Source: Eubacterium sp. An11
Lineage (GTDB): Bacteria > Bacillota > Clostridia > Lachnospirales > Lachnospiraceae
Assembly (NCBI RefSeq): GCF_002161065.1
Contig: NZ_NFLV01000001.1
Coordinates: 353,106 to 417,105, forward strand
DNA: 64,000 bases
Direction: 5' to 3'
Shown: positions 7,739 through 16,462 of the stretch, in pieces
Position numbering within the stretch: the stretch's first letter is position 1
Layout of the letters: each line of letters opens with the position of its first letter
Position numbers and translations under genes: made by a program
The notes under the pieces: model-generated
What the model saw: the letters and a program-made list of their open reading frames with translations, nothing else
The model's database searches: none
What the model was told of the DNA's origin: nothing

Positions 7739-8896
7739 TTATTTTTCGTCATTTGCCTGCCCGGCATCCCCAAATCGCTGGTCATCATAGTGACGGTACG
7801 CATCGATCAGACAGCGCAGCCGCTTAATCTTGTTATCAAAGAGTCCCAGTCTGTATAAAGTGATCACAATGGTTCCCAGCAGAAGGGCAAGAATCATTCC
7901 CTGCACCCCCTGCAGCTTAAATCCCGTGTAGATCAGAAACAGCGTGGATAATGTTCCCATACCGATACTGTCCCCGATAATCTTCGGCTGGAGAATCTGT
8001 CTCGTGAGCAGACAGATCACATAGATGATCAGCAGAATGATCCCCTGCCGGAAATGTCCGCTGAAAAATACGATCACTGCCCACGGAATGAGCACCGTTC
8101 CTGTTCCAAGAATCGGCAGCAGGTCCAGAAAGGCGATCAACAGCGCCAGAAACAGCGCATAGGGATTACGCAGAATCAGAAGTCCGGCCAGCAGAATGAG
8201 AAAAATGATGAACATGATCTTAAACTGCGCCAGCAGAAATCCTCCCAGAGCAGACATCAGCCTGTCCCTGATCTTTCTGACATGCTCCTGCATATCCGAC
8301 GGCACCATCCGAAGCAGCTGTACTGAAATCTTTTCTCTCTCAGCGATAAAAAAATACGCCGCGAGAATCATCACCAGGGTCCCCACCAGGCCGTTGGTGA
8401 TGTTGGCGGCGGCGCTTCCCATAAATTCCACTCCTTTTGGAGCAAAATTATTGATCGTCGTTCCCGCCTGCAGCAAAAGATCATTGAAGGCCGTCTCGAT
8501 CTGATTGCCGAAATCACCGGAAATCGGCGCGAGCACATCATTCAGCCTGGCGCTGAGCATCTCTATGGTATTCTGAAAATAACTGTAATACACTGGTGCA
8601 TCTGACAGAAAGGAAATCGTCTCTCTTCCCAGCTTGGTGATCAGCAGATACCCGATGCCTGCCAGAATCAGAAGAACAAATATTATGATAAAGGCCGACG
8701 CCCACTGCTTCTTTAACCGGATATGCTTCTCAAGGAAATTACACAGCGGCGTCGCCAGCATCGCAAGAATCCAGCTGGCCACAAAAGGCCAGAAAAATCC
8801 AAGGAGTCTCGGGACAATGAAAATGAGCAGCGCTGCGCCAATCAAAAAAAACAATATCTCACTTATGATATTCAAACCAATCTGCCATCTTTTCAT
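7739..8896 (-). CDS. AI-2E family transporter (YdiK/YtvI/PerM type permease)
   Basis: A 385-residue polytopic membrane protein with about seven or eight helices: an N-terminal pair (IISEILFFLIGAALLIF), a long extracytoplasmic loop (about residues 85-165), and the conserved C-terminal block with FLDLLPILGTGTVLIPWA and LLTRQILQPKIIGDSIGM. Family members export small molecules or ions; some are Na+(Li+)/H+ antiporters. The ATG at 8896 follows GGAAGG. An in-frame TTG at 8911 is less likely. It appears to be a single-gene unit. Confidence 0.9.
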   Translation of the reverse strand: MKRWQIGLNIISEILFFLIGAALLIFIVPRLLGFFWPFVASWILAMLATPLCNFLEKHIRLKKQWASAFIIIFVLLILAGIGYLLITKLGRETISFLSDAPVYYSYFQNTIEMLSARLNDVLAPISGDFGNQIETAFNDLLLQAGTTINNFAPKGVEFMGSAAANITNGLVGTLVMILAAYFFIAEREKISVQLLRMVPSDMQEHVRKIRDRLMSALGGFLLAQFKIMFIIFLILLAGLLILRNPYALFLALLIAFLDLLPILGTGTVLIPWAVIVFFSGHFRQGIILLIIYVICLLTRQILQPKIIGDSIGMGTLSTLFLIYTGFKLQGVQGMILALLLGTIVITLYRLGLFDNKIKRLRCLIDAYRHYDDQRFGDAGQANDEK

Positions 8897-9043
8897 CAGA
8901 GCACCTTCCAATCTTTTCCATTTTATCCTTTTGTATCAGTATAGCAATATCCCTAACACATATCAACCCCGCCATACCAATTTTTAAAAATCGAAAGAAA
9001 TCTCTCCCCGGAAACGGACAGTAAATTCTCCCGTCTTCTCCTT

Positions 9044-9107
9044 ATATGCCGGTGGGATCCGGCTCTTCCTTCCTAATATGCCGGAAGAATCCGGTTCTTC
9101 CTTCCTG
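9044..9107. repeat. Two-copy 32-bp tandem repeat
   Basis: Two adjacent copies (9044-9075 and 9076-9107) share the pattern ATATGCCGGnnGnATCCGG followed by YTCTTCCTTCCT. Each unit contains a small CCGG...CCGG inverted repeat. The repeat lies just 3' of the DUF5688 gene (stop at 9121) and may act in its 3' end. Confidence 0.7.
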
Positions 9108-9120
9108 CGCAGTATTGCGG

Positions 9121-10026
9121 TCAATCTTTCTTCTCCCCATACAGCAGCGGTGTCAGCTGATTCTTTCTTCTATTATAATAGTAGGCAGAATCCGACAACA
9201 TGTCCACCGGCGATACAATGGAACGATTCGCCTCTTCCACCATCACCGGAAGCTTCTCCGCTTCCGGAAACTCACTGACCGGAATGAGGATCAGTTCATG
9301 GATACTGCTGGGCAGAATGTAAAAGTCCTCCTGAATCCTGTCGGCAAACTCCTGCAGGATCCCGTCATAGACCATCACGGTGGCCCCATTCACCTGCTGT
9401 TCATTGGTCAGAATATACATCGTCTTCCCCGGCCCAAGGTTCATGCTCTTCTTTCCCGCCTCCAGGAGAAAGGCATCCATATTGATAATACGCGGCGGGA
9501 AAATCCTACGGGTATTCTCCCGGGCCACCAGCAGCAATTCATGAAGCGATATGTTCCAGAACTTCAGCTCCCGGTTAGTGATCAGCGCGGTCGAAATCCC
9601 GACGGAATCCGTATGGGCCACCCACCGGAAGGTCAGTACCAGATCATACATCTTAATATAGGGGCAGTCCGCAAGCAGCTCCTGATTTCTCTCATAATTC
9701 ACCAGACGGAAAATGATTCTGTCCTTCATATGCCCGTATTGGAGGACATCCAGCTCATAAAACGCCGAACGCTCCATAGCCCACTGGTATTCTTCCCGGA
9801 TCCTCGCGAGAACCTTCTCCATATCCTCGCCCTTCTGATAATCTTTATAAAATTCTTCCAGATAAATACAGGGAGCCACCGCTTCTTCCACCTCCCTGAT
9901 GGAAAGGCCCTGATATGTAACTCCATTGTTCTTCTTTGTCTCCTGGATGACGACCTCCGCATCTTCTTTCCAGCCCTTTAAAATATGTTCCTCCACATAG
10001 TAAAGGAACTCTTCAAAACTCATCAT
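9121..10026 (-). CDS. DUF5688 family protein
   Basis: A 301-residue cytosolic protein with no signal peptide or membrane helix. The pattern is that of DUF5688, a family largely confined to gut Lachnospiraceae: an N-terminal FEEFLYYVEEHI region, a central RIIFRLVNYERNQELLADCPYIKMYDLVLTFRW region, and a C-terminal YILTNEQQVNGATVMVYDGILQEFA...DFYILPSSIHELILIP. The last part resembles the generic MucBP-like tail of that family. Function is unknown. It is monocistronic. Confidence 0.8.
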   Translation of the reverse strand: MMSFEEFLYYVEEHILKGWKEDAEVVIQETKKNNGVTYQGLSIREVEEAVAPCIYLEEFYKDYQKGEDMEKVLARIREEYQWAMERSAFYELDVLQYGHMKDRIIFRLVNYERNQELLADCPYIKMYDLVLTFRWVAHTDSVGISTALITNRELKFWNISLHELLLVARENTRRIFPPRIINMDAFLLEAGKKSMNLGPGKTMYILTNEQQVNGATVMVYDGILQEFADRIQEDFYILPSSIHELILIPVSEFPEAEKLPVMVEEANRSIVSPVDMLSDSAYYYNRRKNQLTPLLYGEKKD

Positions 10027-10137
10027 ATGGCATCCTCCTGTTATTATTTATTTTTTATAAATACTATAATACCATACATTCCATATTTTTCCAGTAAAAT
10101 ATTATATTTTTTTACTTTTTTTTACATTTACTGAGGC

Positions 10138-10192
10138 AAAACAGCCTACGGCAGCCCATTCCCCGCACAAAGGGAAAAGGCATACCGCAGGC
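10138..10192 (-). terminator. Terminator of the lipoprotein gene
   Basis: On the minus strand an 8-bp stem (GCCTGCGG / CCGTAGGC) with a 33-base loop is followed by TGTTTTG. It lies about 45 bases after the stop codon of 10236-10898. Confidence 0.5.
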
Positions 10193-10235
10193 GCCTGTCA
10201 TCCGCCAGAAAGAGCGGCCGTCTGTCAATGACAGA

Positions 10236-10898
10236 TCAATAAGCCTCTATGGAGTTTTTGCCCATATAACGGTATATTTTTCCTGTATCTTTATCCACAT
10301 AATAAATACCGATCTTCTCATTGCCGTCCGTCTCATATATCGAGAACTGGTACCCTTCCGCTCCGGAATCATTATTGTTATAAGCGGTGAGATCTTTTGT
10401 CTCATCTCTGACCTCATAATTGGCTCCGGCATTGTCTTTCTTCAGTTTCTCCAGAAGATACGTTTTGGCATCCTCATAACTGTCAAAGGAACCACCGCCC
10501 AAATTATCAATGGCATCCCCCACGCCATCCGCCACATCATCAACGGCTTTTCCGGCGTCATCCACCACATCTCTGGCGGCATCGCCCACATCTTCAGCGG
10601 CATCCTTCATATCATTGCCCAGGTCGCCGGCTGCATCCCCGGAAGTATCATCCCTGTTATCTCCGGTGCCGCCAGCTGCATCGTTCGCGGCATCTTCCTG
10701 ACGGGCATCTTCAGTGGAAGCACCCACACCGCTGTCATCTGTCCCAACCGTACTTTCCGTGGAACCTTCTTTTTGCTCTGTCATCTCCGAAGAGGTTGTA
10801 CTGTCCTTTCTGTCGTTATTATTTCCACACCCCGCTATCAGAAAAAGTGCGGACAAAAGAAATACCATGGTTATCACGTTTTTTTTCATTCTTATCAT
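10236..10898 (-). CDS. Lipoprotein with Asp/Ala-rich linker and small C-terminal domain
   Basis: A 220-residue secreted protein. The signal peptide (MIRMKKNVITMVFLLSALFL) ends in a lipobox LIAGC, with lipidated Cys24. A low-complexity stretch (about residues 30-130) rich in D, A, G, S and T and repeated DAA/DVV units acts as a spacer. A compact C-terminal domain (about 135-220) contains SYEDAKTYLLEKL and GYQFSIYETDGNEKIGIYYVDKDTGKIY, resembling a small PepSY- or LPXTG-like fold. The ATG at 10898 follows AAGGAG. No specific function is recognised. Confidence 0.85.
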   Translation of the reverse strand: MIRMKKNVITMVFLLSALFLIAGCGNNNDRKDSTTSSEMTEQKEGSTESTVGTDDSGVGASTEDARQEDAANDAAGGTGDNRDDTSGDAAGDLGNDMKDAAEDVGDAARDVVDDAGKAVDDVADGVGDAIDNLGGGSFDSYEDAKTYLLEKLKKDNAGANYEVRDETKDLTAYNNNDSGAEGYQFSIYETDGNEKIGIYYVDKDTGKIYRYMGKNSIEAY

Positions 10899-11050
10899 GA
10901 AAATTCTCCTTTCGTCTTTTAATTCTTTCTTATTATCCACACATTTTCTGCATCTATACCAAATGTTTTTATTTTTATTTCAGCCGGCCGATGATTAATT
11001 CCCTGTTTTCTGGACATACTGGATAACAGAACACAGAAAGGAGAATCTAT

Positions 11051-11254
11051 ATGAAATGGATTGATTATATTGCGTTAACACTGACCATCATCGGTGCCAT
11101 CGTCTGGGGATTAATCGGACTTTTTCAGTTCAACCTTGTCTCCGCTTTATTTGGCGATTCCAGCTTTTTTACAAGGCTCATCTATGATCTGGTCGGTATT
11201 TCCGGTATTTACATGCTCACCATGTACGGGAGAATCCGCCAGAACAGAGAATAG
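11051..11254 (+). CDS. DUF378 family small membrane protein
   Basis: A 67-residue protein with two helices (IALTLTIIGAIVWGLIGLFQF and a second LIYDLVGISGIYMLTMYG). This is the DUF378 pattern seen in many Firmicutes and Proteobacteria, of unknown function. The start follows AAAGGAG with seven bases of spacing. It is one of the few plus-strand genes in this part of the window and is monocistronic. Confidence 0.88.
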   Translation: MKWIDYIALTLTIIGAIVWGLIGLFQFNLVSALFGDSSFFTRLIYDLVGISGIYMLTMYGRIRQNRE

Positions 11255-11313
11255 GCCCTATCCTTTTGTCCCGGAAATATTTCTGACAAAACAAAATTCT
11301 TTTAAACTCAAAA

Positions 11314-11356
11314 CCCCTGCGGAAATCTGTGCAGACCGCACATTTTCCCGCAGGGG
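11314..11356 (-). terminator. Cruciform terminator downstream of the acyltransferase
   Basis: A perfect CCCCTGCGG / CCGCAGGGG stem encloses a second hairpin (TGTGC-agacc-GCACA). On the minus strand it is followed by TTTTGAGTTT, so it probably ends the acyltransferase transcript. It can also serve the DUF378 gene from the other side. Confidence 0.65.
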
Positions 11357-11456
11357 CTGATTCAGAAAAACTGTTTTATATTTACATATTATACGCTCCG
11401 TCGCACCATCTGATCATCACAGCAGATGAATTCTCCGGATAATTACAATATGGTTT

Positions 11457-12467
11457 TTACATGGCATTTTTGATACACATCTGCAATTCTTTGACCTTTT
11501 GAAGAGGCCATCCAAAACAGCGCAAAGACAGCACAAAGGTCAAAAGAACAGCAATGAGCAGATAAACCGGGATCCAGAACATACCGCAGTTTTGCCGGAT
11601 GGCATCACTGAACCCTGAAAACATCATGATATACAGGACCAGACGATGCCAGAAATAAATCTGCAGCGTATTTTTCCCCACAGCTTCCGCCGGAGCCAGC
11701 CTCTTGTCAGGCATCAGGCTGATAAGCGCCACACTGACCACCACGGTGACAGCATAACACAGCAGACGATGCTGCCATCCGCATCCCGGAATCCGGATCA
11801 GCGCATAGGCGTTTCTTCCTGTAAACATCCGGATGATGGAAAAAATATCATCGATCCAGTAAAAACTCACAAAAAGACCGACGAGGATCACGAATACCGA
11901 GGCAGCCCTCACCCACTTCTGTCTGGTAAAGGCAAGAACCGTTTCGGAATCCAGCAGATACCCGGCATAATAAAAAGGAAAGAACACAAGAATTCTTGAC
12001 AGATAAAGAAAGCTTCCGATTTCCACCACGTATCCGGCCAGAAGAGCCAAAACCACAGAAACCACAAGACAGATCTTCGGATTCCATTTTCTGATGCCCC
12101 AGGCGATGACCATGTAGGCTGCCATGGCAAACATATACCATGGTATACCGGTATCTGTAAACAACGAGAACACCGCCTCCTGTCCAAAAGCCACCTTCAC
12201 CATATAAATGAAGATCTTAAGAAGATACCCCAGAATAATATAGTAAACCGGCTTATCCCATCGAAACGGACGCTCTTTTGTCCATTTTTTCTGCAGCAAT
12301 CCCGCCACAAAAATAAACAGAGGCATGTGGTAGGAATAAATGATGATAGACATACTTCTCATAAAAGAAGAATCCGGATACTGGTTCACGAAATGTCCGA
12401 GGACAACCGAGAGCATCAGGAAACATTTCAGATTGTCCCAGATACAGATTCTTTGATCCTGCTTCAT
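11457..12467 (-). CDS. Acyltransferase 3 family membrane protein
   Basis: A 336-residue integral membrane protein with about ten helices. The family signature is at the N-terminus (RICIWDNLKCFLMLSVVLGHFV), then IIYSYHMPLFIFVAGLL, where the catalytic His of the first helix is in VLGHFV. Such proteins O-acetylate or O-succinylate surface polysaccharides and peptidoglycan. The ATG at 12467 is preceded by GAGGAGGAG; the frame upstream of it has no family sequence. It stands alone, so the acceptor is unknown. Confidence 0.88.
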   Translation of the reverse strand: MKQDQRICIWDNLKCFLMLSVVLGHFVNQYPDSSFMRSMSIIIYSYHMPLFIFVAGLLQKKWTKERPFRWDKPVYYIILGYLLKIFIYMVKVAFGQEAVFSLFTDTGIPWYMFAMAAYMVIAWGIRKWNPKICLVVSVVLALLAGYVVEIGSFLYLSRILVFFPFYYAGYLLDSETVLAFTRQKWVRAASVFVILVGLFVSFYWIDDIFSIIRMFTGRNAYALIRIPGCGWQHRLLCYAVTVVVSVALISLMPDKRLAPAEAVGKNTLQIYFWHRLVLYIMMFSGFSDAIRQNCGMFWIPVYLLIAVLLTFVLSLRCFGWPLQKVKELQMCIKNAM

Positions 12468-12530
12468 ATTTCTCCTCCTCAGGCTGTAAAAGCTTTCCCG
12501 GGGCGCCTTCACTCCGGTTGTATATAAATA

Positions 12531-12567
12531 AAAAACCCGAAAGCCGCATAAATAGGGCTCCCGGGTG
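12531..12567 (-). terminator. Terminator of the tRNA array
   Basis: On the minus strand an 11-bp stem (ACCCGGGAGCC / GGCTTTCGGGT, with two G-U pairs) is followed by TTTTTTATTT. It begins 11 bases after the 3' end of the last tRNA (Leu). Confidence 0.88.
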
Positions 12568-12577
12568 TCCTTGAAAA

Positions 12578-12658
12578 TGCGGATAACAGGACTTGAACCT
12601 GCACGGGTGTCCCACCAGAACCTAAATCTGGCGCGTCTGCCAATTCCGCCATATCCGC
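12578..12658 (-). tRNA. tRNA-Leu (UAG)
   Basis: The acceptor GCGGATA pairs with TATCCGC. The anticodon arm is CCAGA-TTTAGGT-TCTGG, giving anticodon UAG, and the T-arm has GGTTCAAGTCC. A short variable arm fits tRNA-Leu. No CCA is encoded. It is the last gene of the array. Confidence 0.95.
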
Positions 12659-12716
12659 CTGTTCATACATGCAGGGGAAAACTCCCCGCCGCAACCGCTT
12701 ATATAGATAACAACAA

Positions 12717-12787
12717 AGCGGGTGATGGGAATCGAACCCACGTATCTAGCTTGGAAGGCTAGTGTTCTACCATTGAACTACACCCGC
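12717..12787 (-). tRNA. tRNA-Gly (UCC), copy 1
   Basis: The acceptor GCGGGTG pairs with CACCCGC. The anticodon loop CTTCCAA gives UCC, and the T-loop is GTTCGATTCC. It is identical to the copy at 13384-13454. Confidence 0.96.
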
Positions 12788-12794
12788 AAAAAAA

Positions 12795-12869
12795 TCGGGG
12801 TGACAGGATTCGAACCTGCGGCCTCTTGATCCCAAATCAAGCGCTCTAGCCAAGCTGAGCCACACCCCG
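12795..12869 (-). tRNA. tRNA-Pro (UGG), copy 1
   Basis: The acceptor CGGGGTG pairs with CACCCCG. The anticodon arm CTTGA-TTTGGGA-TCAAG gives UGG. It is identical to the copy at 13461-13535. Confidence 0.96.
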
Positions 12870-12922
12870 GCATATTCTGTTTTAGACAAAAAGAGAAATC
12901 GCTGCACTGCAACGATTTCCAA

Positions 12923-12996
12923 TGAGACATCGGGGATTCGAACCCCGGACAACTTGATTAAAAGTCAAGTGCTCTACCAACTGAGCTAATATCCCA
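12923..12996 (-). tRNA. tRNA-Lys (UUU)
   Basis: The acceptor GGGATAT pairs with ATGTCTC (G-U pairs included). The anticodon arm CTTGA-CTTTTAA-TCAAG gives UUU. Confidence 0.95.
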
Positions 12997-13088
12997 TAAT
13001 GAGAATAACTCTCATAATAACAAAAAAATGAGCACAGCACCTCGCACCTTACTCACTACAGACGCAGAAGTTCGAATCTGCGGTCCAA

Positions 13089-13160
13089 CTGGACTAGCTG
13101 GATTCGAACCAGCGAATGCAGGAGTCAAAGTCCTGTGCCTTACCGCTTGGCGATAGCCCA
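13089..13160 (-). tRNA. tRNA-Gln (UUG)
   Basis: The acceptor TGGGCTA pairs with TAGTCCA. The anticodon arm CAGGA-CTTTGAC-TCCTG gives UUG. The discriminator is G, as usual for Gln. Confidence 0.95.
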
Positions 13161-13164
13161 TTAA

Positions 13165-13239
13165 GGTGGGTAGAGGGATTCGAACCCTCGGCCTCCAGAG
13201 CCACAATCTGGCGCGCTAACCAACTGCGCCACACCCACC
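13165..13239 (-). tRNA. tRNA-His (GUG)
   Basis: The acceptor GTGGGTG pairs with TACCCAC. A genome-encoded G(-1) faces discriminator C. The anticodon arm CCAGA-TTGTGGC-TCTGG gives GUG. Confidence 0.96.
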
Positions 13240-13261
13240 ATAGTCAGGACAGCCTGACAAA

Positions 13262-13335
<74 letters not shown>

Positions 13336-13383
13336 GCATCATGATGAAACAATATAAAATTGTTCTTTCTGCTTAAAAGCAGA

Positions 13384-13454
13384 AGCGGGTGATGGGAATC
13401 GAACCCACGTATCTAGCTTGGAAGGCTAGTGTTCTACCATTGAACTACACCCGC
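13384..13454 (-). tRNA. tRNA-Gly (UCC), copy 2
   Basis: Identical in sequence to 12717-12787. It sits directly after tRNA-Pro copy 2, as in the first pair. Confidence 0.96.
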
Positions 13455-13460
13455 AGGTGA

Positions 13461-13535
13461 TCGGGGTGACAGGATTCGAACCTGCGGCCTCTTGATCCCA
13501 AATCAAGCGCTCTAGCCAAGCTGAGCCACACCCCG
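13461..13535 (-). tRNA. tRNA-Pro (UGG), copy 2
   Basis: Identical in sequence to 12795-12869. It is the first gene of the array, about 30 bases downstream of the predicted transcription start. Confidence 0.96.
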
Positions 13536-13574
13536 ATGTGCTCTCTGTCAACCGCTCTCGCATTGACAAGTAGC

Positions 13575-13603
13575 ATTATATAACAGGCAGAAATAAATGT
13601 CAA
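13575..13603 (-). promoter_or_regulatory. Promoter of the tRNA array
   Basis: On the minus strand TTGACA (13598-13603) and TATAAT (13575-13580) are separated by 17 bases, a full consensus match. It precedes Pro-Gly-Arg-His-Gln-Lys-Pro-Gly-Leu, which ends at the terminator 12531-12567. Confidence 0.9.
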
Positions 13604-13671
13604 CAGTTTTTTTCATTTTTTTCTTAAATTTTTAATTATATATATTTTTTAAACAATTTAAACAACTGGAA

Positions 13672-13699
13672 AGAGGATACGGCAGCTCCGTATCCTCTC
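13672..13699 (-). terminator. Terminator of the acidic membrane protein gene
   Basis: A perfect GAGGATACGG / CCGTATCCTC stem with a five-base loop. On the minus strand it starts nine bases after the stop codon of 13709-13987 and is followed by TTTCC. The U-tract is weak. Confidence 0.65.
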
Positions 13700-13708
13700 T
13701 TACGAACC

Positions 13709-13987
13709 TTATTCTTCTGTAGCTTCCTCGGCATCTTCTGACGGCTCTTCTGCCTCTTCGTCATCGTCAAAGAAATCATCGTCGAAATCATCAAAATCTT
13801 CATCCACGTCATCGAGATAATCCGGGGATAAATATTTATAAACCAGAGCGGCGATTCCTGCCACTGCGGCAACAGCTCCGATGATTGCCAGAATCCATAA
13901 GATCTTTCTGGACTCTTCCTCTTCCTTCCGGCTGTTCATCAGGTTGGATAACTTTGCTACTCCGATTAATTCATCGATATTTTTCAT
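13709..13987 (-). CDS. Single-helix membrane protein with acidic C-terminal tail
   Basis: A 92-residue protein. A short cytosolic start (MKNIDELIGVAKLSNLMNSRKEEEESRK) is followed by one transmembrane helix (about residues 29-48, ILWILAIIGAVAAVAGIAAL) and a highly acidic tail with runs of D and E. Homologous small proteins occur next to housekeeping genes in Lachnospiraceae, but I know no function. It has its own terminator and lies downstream of pcrA. Confidence 0.75.
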   Translation of the reverse strand: MKNIDELIGVAKLSNLMNSRKEEEESRKILWILAIIGAVAAVAGIAALVYKYLSPDYLDDVDEDFDDFDDDFFDDDEEAEEPSEDAEEATEE

Positions 13988-14050
13988 GTTCCTATGCCTC
14001 CTTGCTGTTTTCTTTTATTATATCACGCAACAGGCTTCTTTACCAATACA

Positions 14051-16288
14051 TTATTTCACTTTTTTCAATTTTGCGAACGATGCAAACATTTTTTTGCGGC
14101 CCACCCGATCAAAATCCACCGAGACCTCAAAATCCTTCCCGCCATGGACAATATCCACCACGGTACCTTCGCCGAATTTGATATGTTTCACCCGGTCTCC
14201 CACGCCATAATCAAGGGAGGAGAGCGGCTTTACCTTGTAATCGTCAAGACTGTACGGCTTTTTGCCTCTGGTACCATAGGAATAATTGCGGAAGCCTGCC
14301 CCGGCCATACTCCTGGAACCGGTCTGCTCCACTTTCTCCTGCACCGTCTTCTTTTTGGCGCGGTCCAGATATTCCTCCGGAATCTCATCCACAAATCTGG
14401 ACACCCGGTTATACTGGGCCTGTCCCCGCTGCATTCTTCTCCGGGCAGCGCTTAAGTAGAGTCTCTCCTTCGCCCGGGTAATCCCCACATAACAGAGTCT
14501 GCGTTCTTCCTCAATCTCTGATTCATCCCCGGAGATCATGGCGCCATATCCCGGAAAAACGCCTTCCTCCATGCCGCCCAGAAATACATTGGCAAACTCC
14601 AGTCCCTTGGCGTTATGCAGGGTCATGAGCAGCACCTTATTGGAACTTTCCTCCAGATTGTCAATACCCGCGTTGAGAGTATACATATCCTTTTCCACCA
14701 GGAAATCCGTGAGGGTAGGCTCTTCATTATTTTCCTCAAAATAGACAATGTCATTGATCAGCTCGTCAATATCCTCGAGACGGCTTCTGGCCTCATCCGT
14801 GCCTTCCATTTCCAGTTCATTTTTATAACCAGTCACATCCAGTATGTAGAGCATCAGCTCGCTGATGTCATTTTCCATGGCATACTCCCGGAAATCCCGG
14901 ATCATCTCTCCAAACTTTTTGATCTTGGATGCCGATCTTCCAAGCTCCGTGATAGAATCTGCCCGGAACACGGCTTCCAGGAAACTGATCTGATGGAGAA
15001 TTGCATAATTCTGGATCCTGTCCACCGTGGTCTGGCCGATTCCTCTTTTCGGCACATTGATGATCCGTTTCACAGCCAGATCGTCATTTCCGTTATCCAC
15101 CACTTTCAGATAGGCCATCAAATCCTTGATCTCTTTTCTGTCGTAGAAGCTGATACCCCGGACAATGGCATAAGGAATCGCCCTCTGTTTTAGCTTCTCC
15201 TCAAAGATGCGGGACTGGGCATTGGTCCTGTATAAAATGGCCATATCTTCATAGGGCACCCCGCGCATGGCAAGGAAATTAATATAAGAAACCACGCCCT
15301 CCGCCTCGTCATATTCCGAGTCATACTGCTTAAAATGCACCAGCTCTCCCGGTGCGTTTTCCGTCCAGAGCTTCTTTTCTTTCCGCCCTTTGTTATTGAC
15401 AATGACACCGTTGGCAGCATTCAAAATATTCTGCGTAGAGCGGTAGTTTTGTTCCAGACGGATCACGTGGGCGCCAGGAAAATATTTCTCAAAGTTCAAA
15501 ATATTGAAAATATTCGCCCCCCGGAACCGGTAAATGGACTGGTCATCGTCACCCACCACGCAGAGATTGCGGTATTTGGAAGCTAAAAGTTTCACCAGCA
15601 TAAACTGCACCGTGTTGGTATCCTGGTACTCGTCCACCATGATATAGCGGAACCGTTCCTGATAATAATCAAGGATATCCGGATTGGCCTGGAACAGTTC
15701 CACCGTCTTTACGAGCAGATCGTCAAAATCCATGGCGTCATTCTCTTTCAGCCGCTTCTGATACTCCTCGTAAATCTCGCTGATCCGGATATCCCGGTAA
15801 TTATCCCCGCAGTCGTTCCGGAGATCCAGCGGCGACTTGCACTCATCCTTGGCCGCGGAGATGGCAGACAGCACCGCCTTCTCCGGAAACTGCTTGGTAT
15901 CAATCTTCATGGCCTTTAAGACTTCCTTCATCAGTGATTTCTGATCATTGGCGTCGTAAATAGTAAAACTTCTGTTATACCCCAGCAGATCCGCATATCT
16001 TCTGAGAATCCGGCTGCAGGTGGCGTGAAAGGTACTGATCCACAGATTTTCTGAGCCGGGTCCCACCAGACTTGCAGCCCTCTCTCTCATCTCATCCGCC
16101 GCCTTGTTGGTGAAAGTGATGGCGAGAATATTCCAAGGATTGACTCCTTTCTCCTCAATCAGATATACAATCCGGTGGGTCAGGGAACGGGTTTTTCCTG
16201 TCCCGGCGCCCGCCAGCATCAGAAGAGGGCCTTCCGTACAGAAGACCGCCTCCCTTTGTTCTTTATTTAATGCGTCATAAATACTCAT
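14051..16288 (-). CDS. pcrA: ATP-dependent DNA helicase PcrA (UvrD family)
   Basis: A 745-residue superfamily 1A 3'-5' helicase. Motif I is AGAGTGKT (residues 26-33), motif Ia is AITFTNKAADEM, motif II is VDEYQDTN, motif III is VVGDDDQSIYRFRGA, motif IV is LEQNYRST, and motif VI is YVGITRAKERL. The C-terminus ends in a Tudor-like RNAP-binding segment (YGVGDRVKHIKFGEGTVV). PcrA removes RecA filaments and resolves transcription-replication conflicts. Length is full. Confidence 0.97.
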   Translation of the reverse strand: MSIYDALNKEQREAVFCTEGPLLMLAGAGTGKTRSLTHRIVYLIEEKGVNPWNILAITFTNKAADEMRERAASLVGPGSENLWISTFHATCSRILRRYADLLGYNRSFTIYDANDQKSLMKEVLKAMKIDTKQFPEKAVLSAISAAKDECKSPLDLRNDCGDNYRDIRISEIYEEYQKRLKENDAMDFDDLLVKTVELFQANPDILDYYQERFRYIMVDEYQDTNTVQFMLVKLLASKYRNLCVVGDDDQSIYRFRGANIFNILNFEKYFPGAHVIRLEQNYRSTQNILNAANGVIVNNKGRKEKKLWTENAPGELVHFKQYDSEYDEAEGVVSYINFLAMRGVPYEDMAILYRTNAQSRIFEEKLKQRAIPYAIVRGISFYDRKEIKDLMAYLKVVDNGNDDLAVKRIINVPKRGIGQTTVDRIQNYAILHQISFLEAVFRADSITELGRSASKIKKFGEMIRDFREYAMENDISELMLYILDVTGYKNELEMEGTDEARSRLEDIDELINDIVYFEENNEEPTLTDFLVEKDMYTLNAGIDNLEESSNKVLLMTLHNAKGLEFANVFLGGMEEGVFPGYGAMISGDESEIEEERRLCYVGITRAKERLYLSAARRRMQRGQAQYNRVSRFVDEIPEEYLDRAKKKTVQEKVEQTGSRSMAGAGFRNYSYGTRGKKPYSLDDYKVKPLSSLDYGVGDRVKHIKFGEGTVVDIVHGGKDFEVSVDFDRVGRKKMFASFAKLKKVK

Positions 16289-16317
16289 AGAATTCCTTTC
16301 TGTTACTGATTATTTTA

Positions 16318-16462
16318 TAGGAAACGTCATAATAATTTTTATTATGATGTTTCCTGCACCGATTTTTGCTGCGCAAAGCACAGATCTTTCCTTGCAAAAA
16401 TCGTGCGCATCCCCCGGAGGATTTATAGTCAAAGACAAAATATATTTGTCTTTGACTATAAT
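16318..16462. repeat. Three successive strong inverted repeats
   Basis: Between pcrA and the SPFH gene are three palindromes. The first is 16319-16355 (17-bp arms, AGGAAACrTCATAATAA). The second pairs CGATTTTTGC with GCAAAAATCG (about 16360-16404). The third is 16427-16462 (16-bp arms, TATAGTCAAAGACAAA), and its right arm contains the last codons and the stop of the SPFH gene. The third probably ends that transcript, although no long U-tract follows. Confidence 0.7.

Noticed and set aside
10510..10701. Ser/Ala/Pro-rich plus-strand frame
   Set aside because: It is the complement of the Asp/Ala-rich linker of the lipoprotein.
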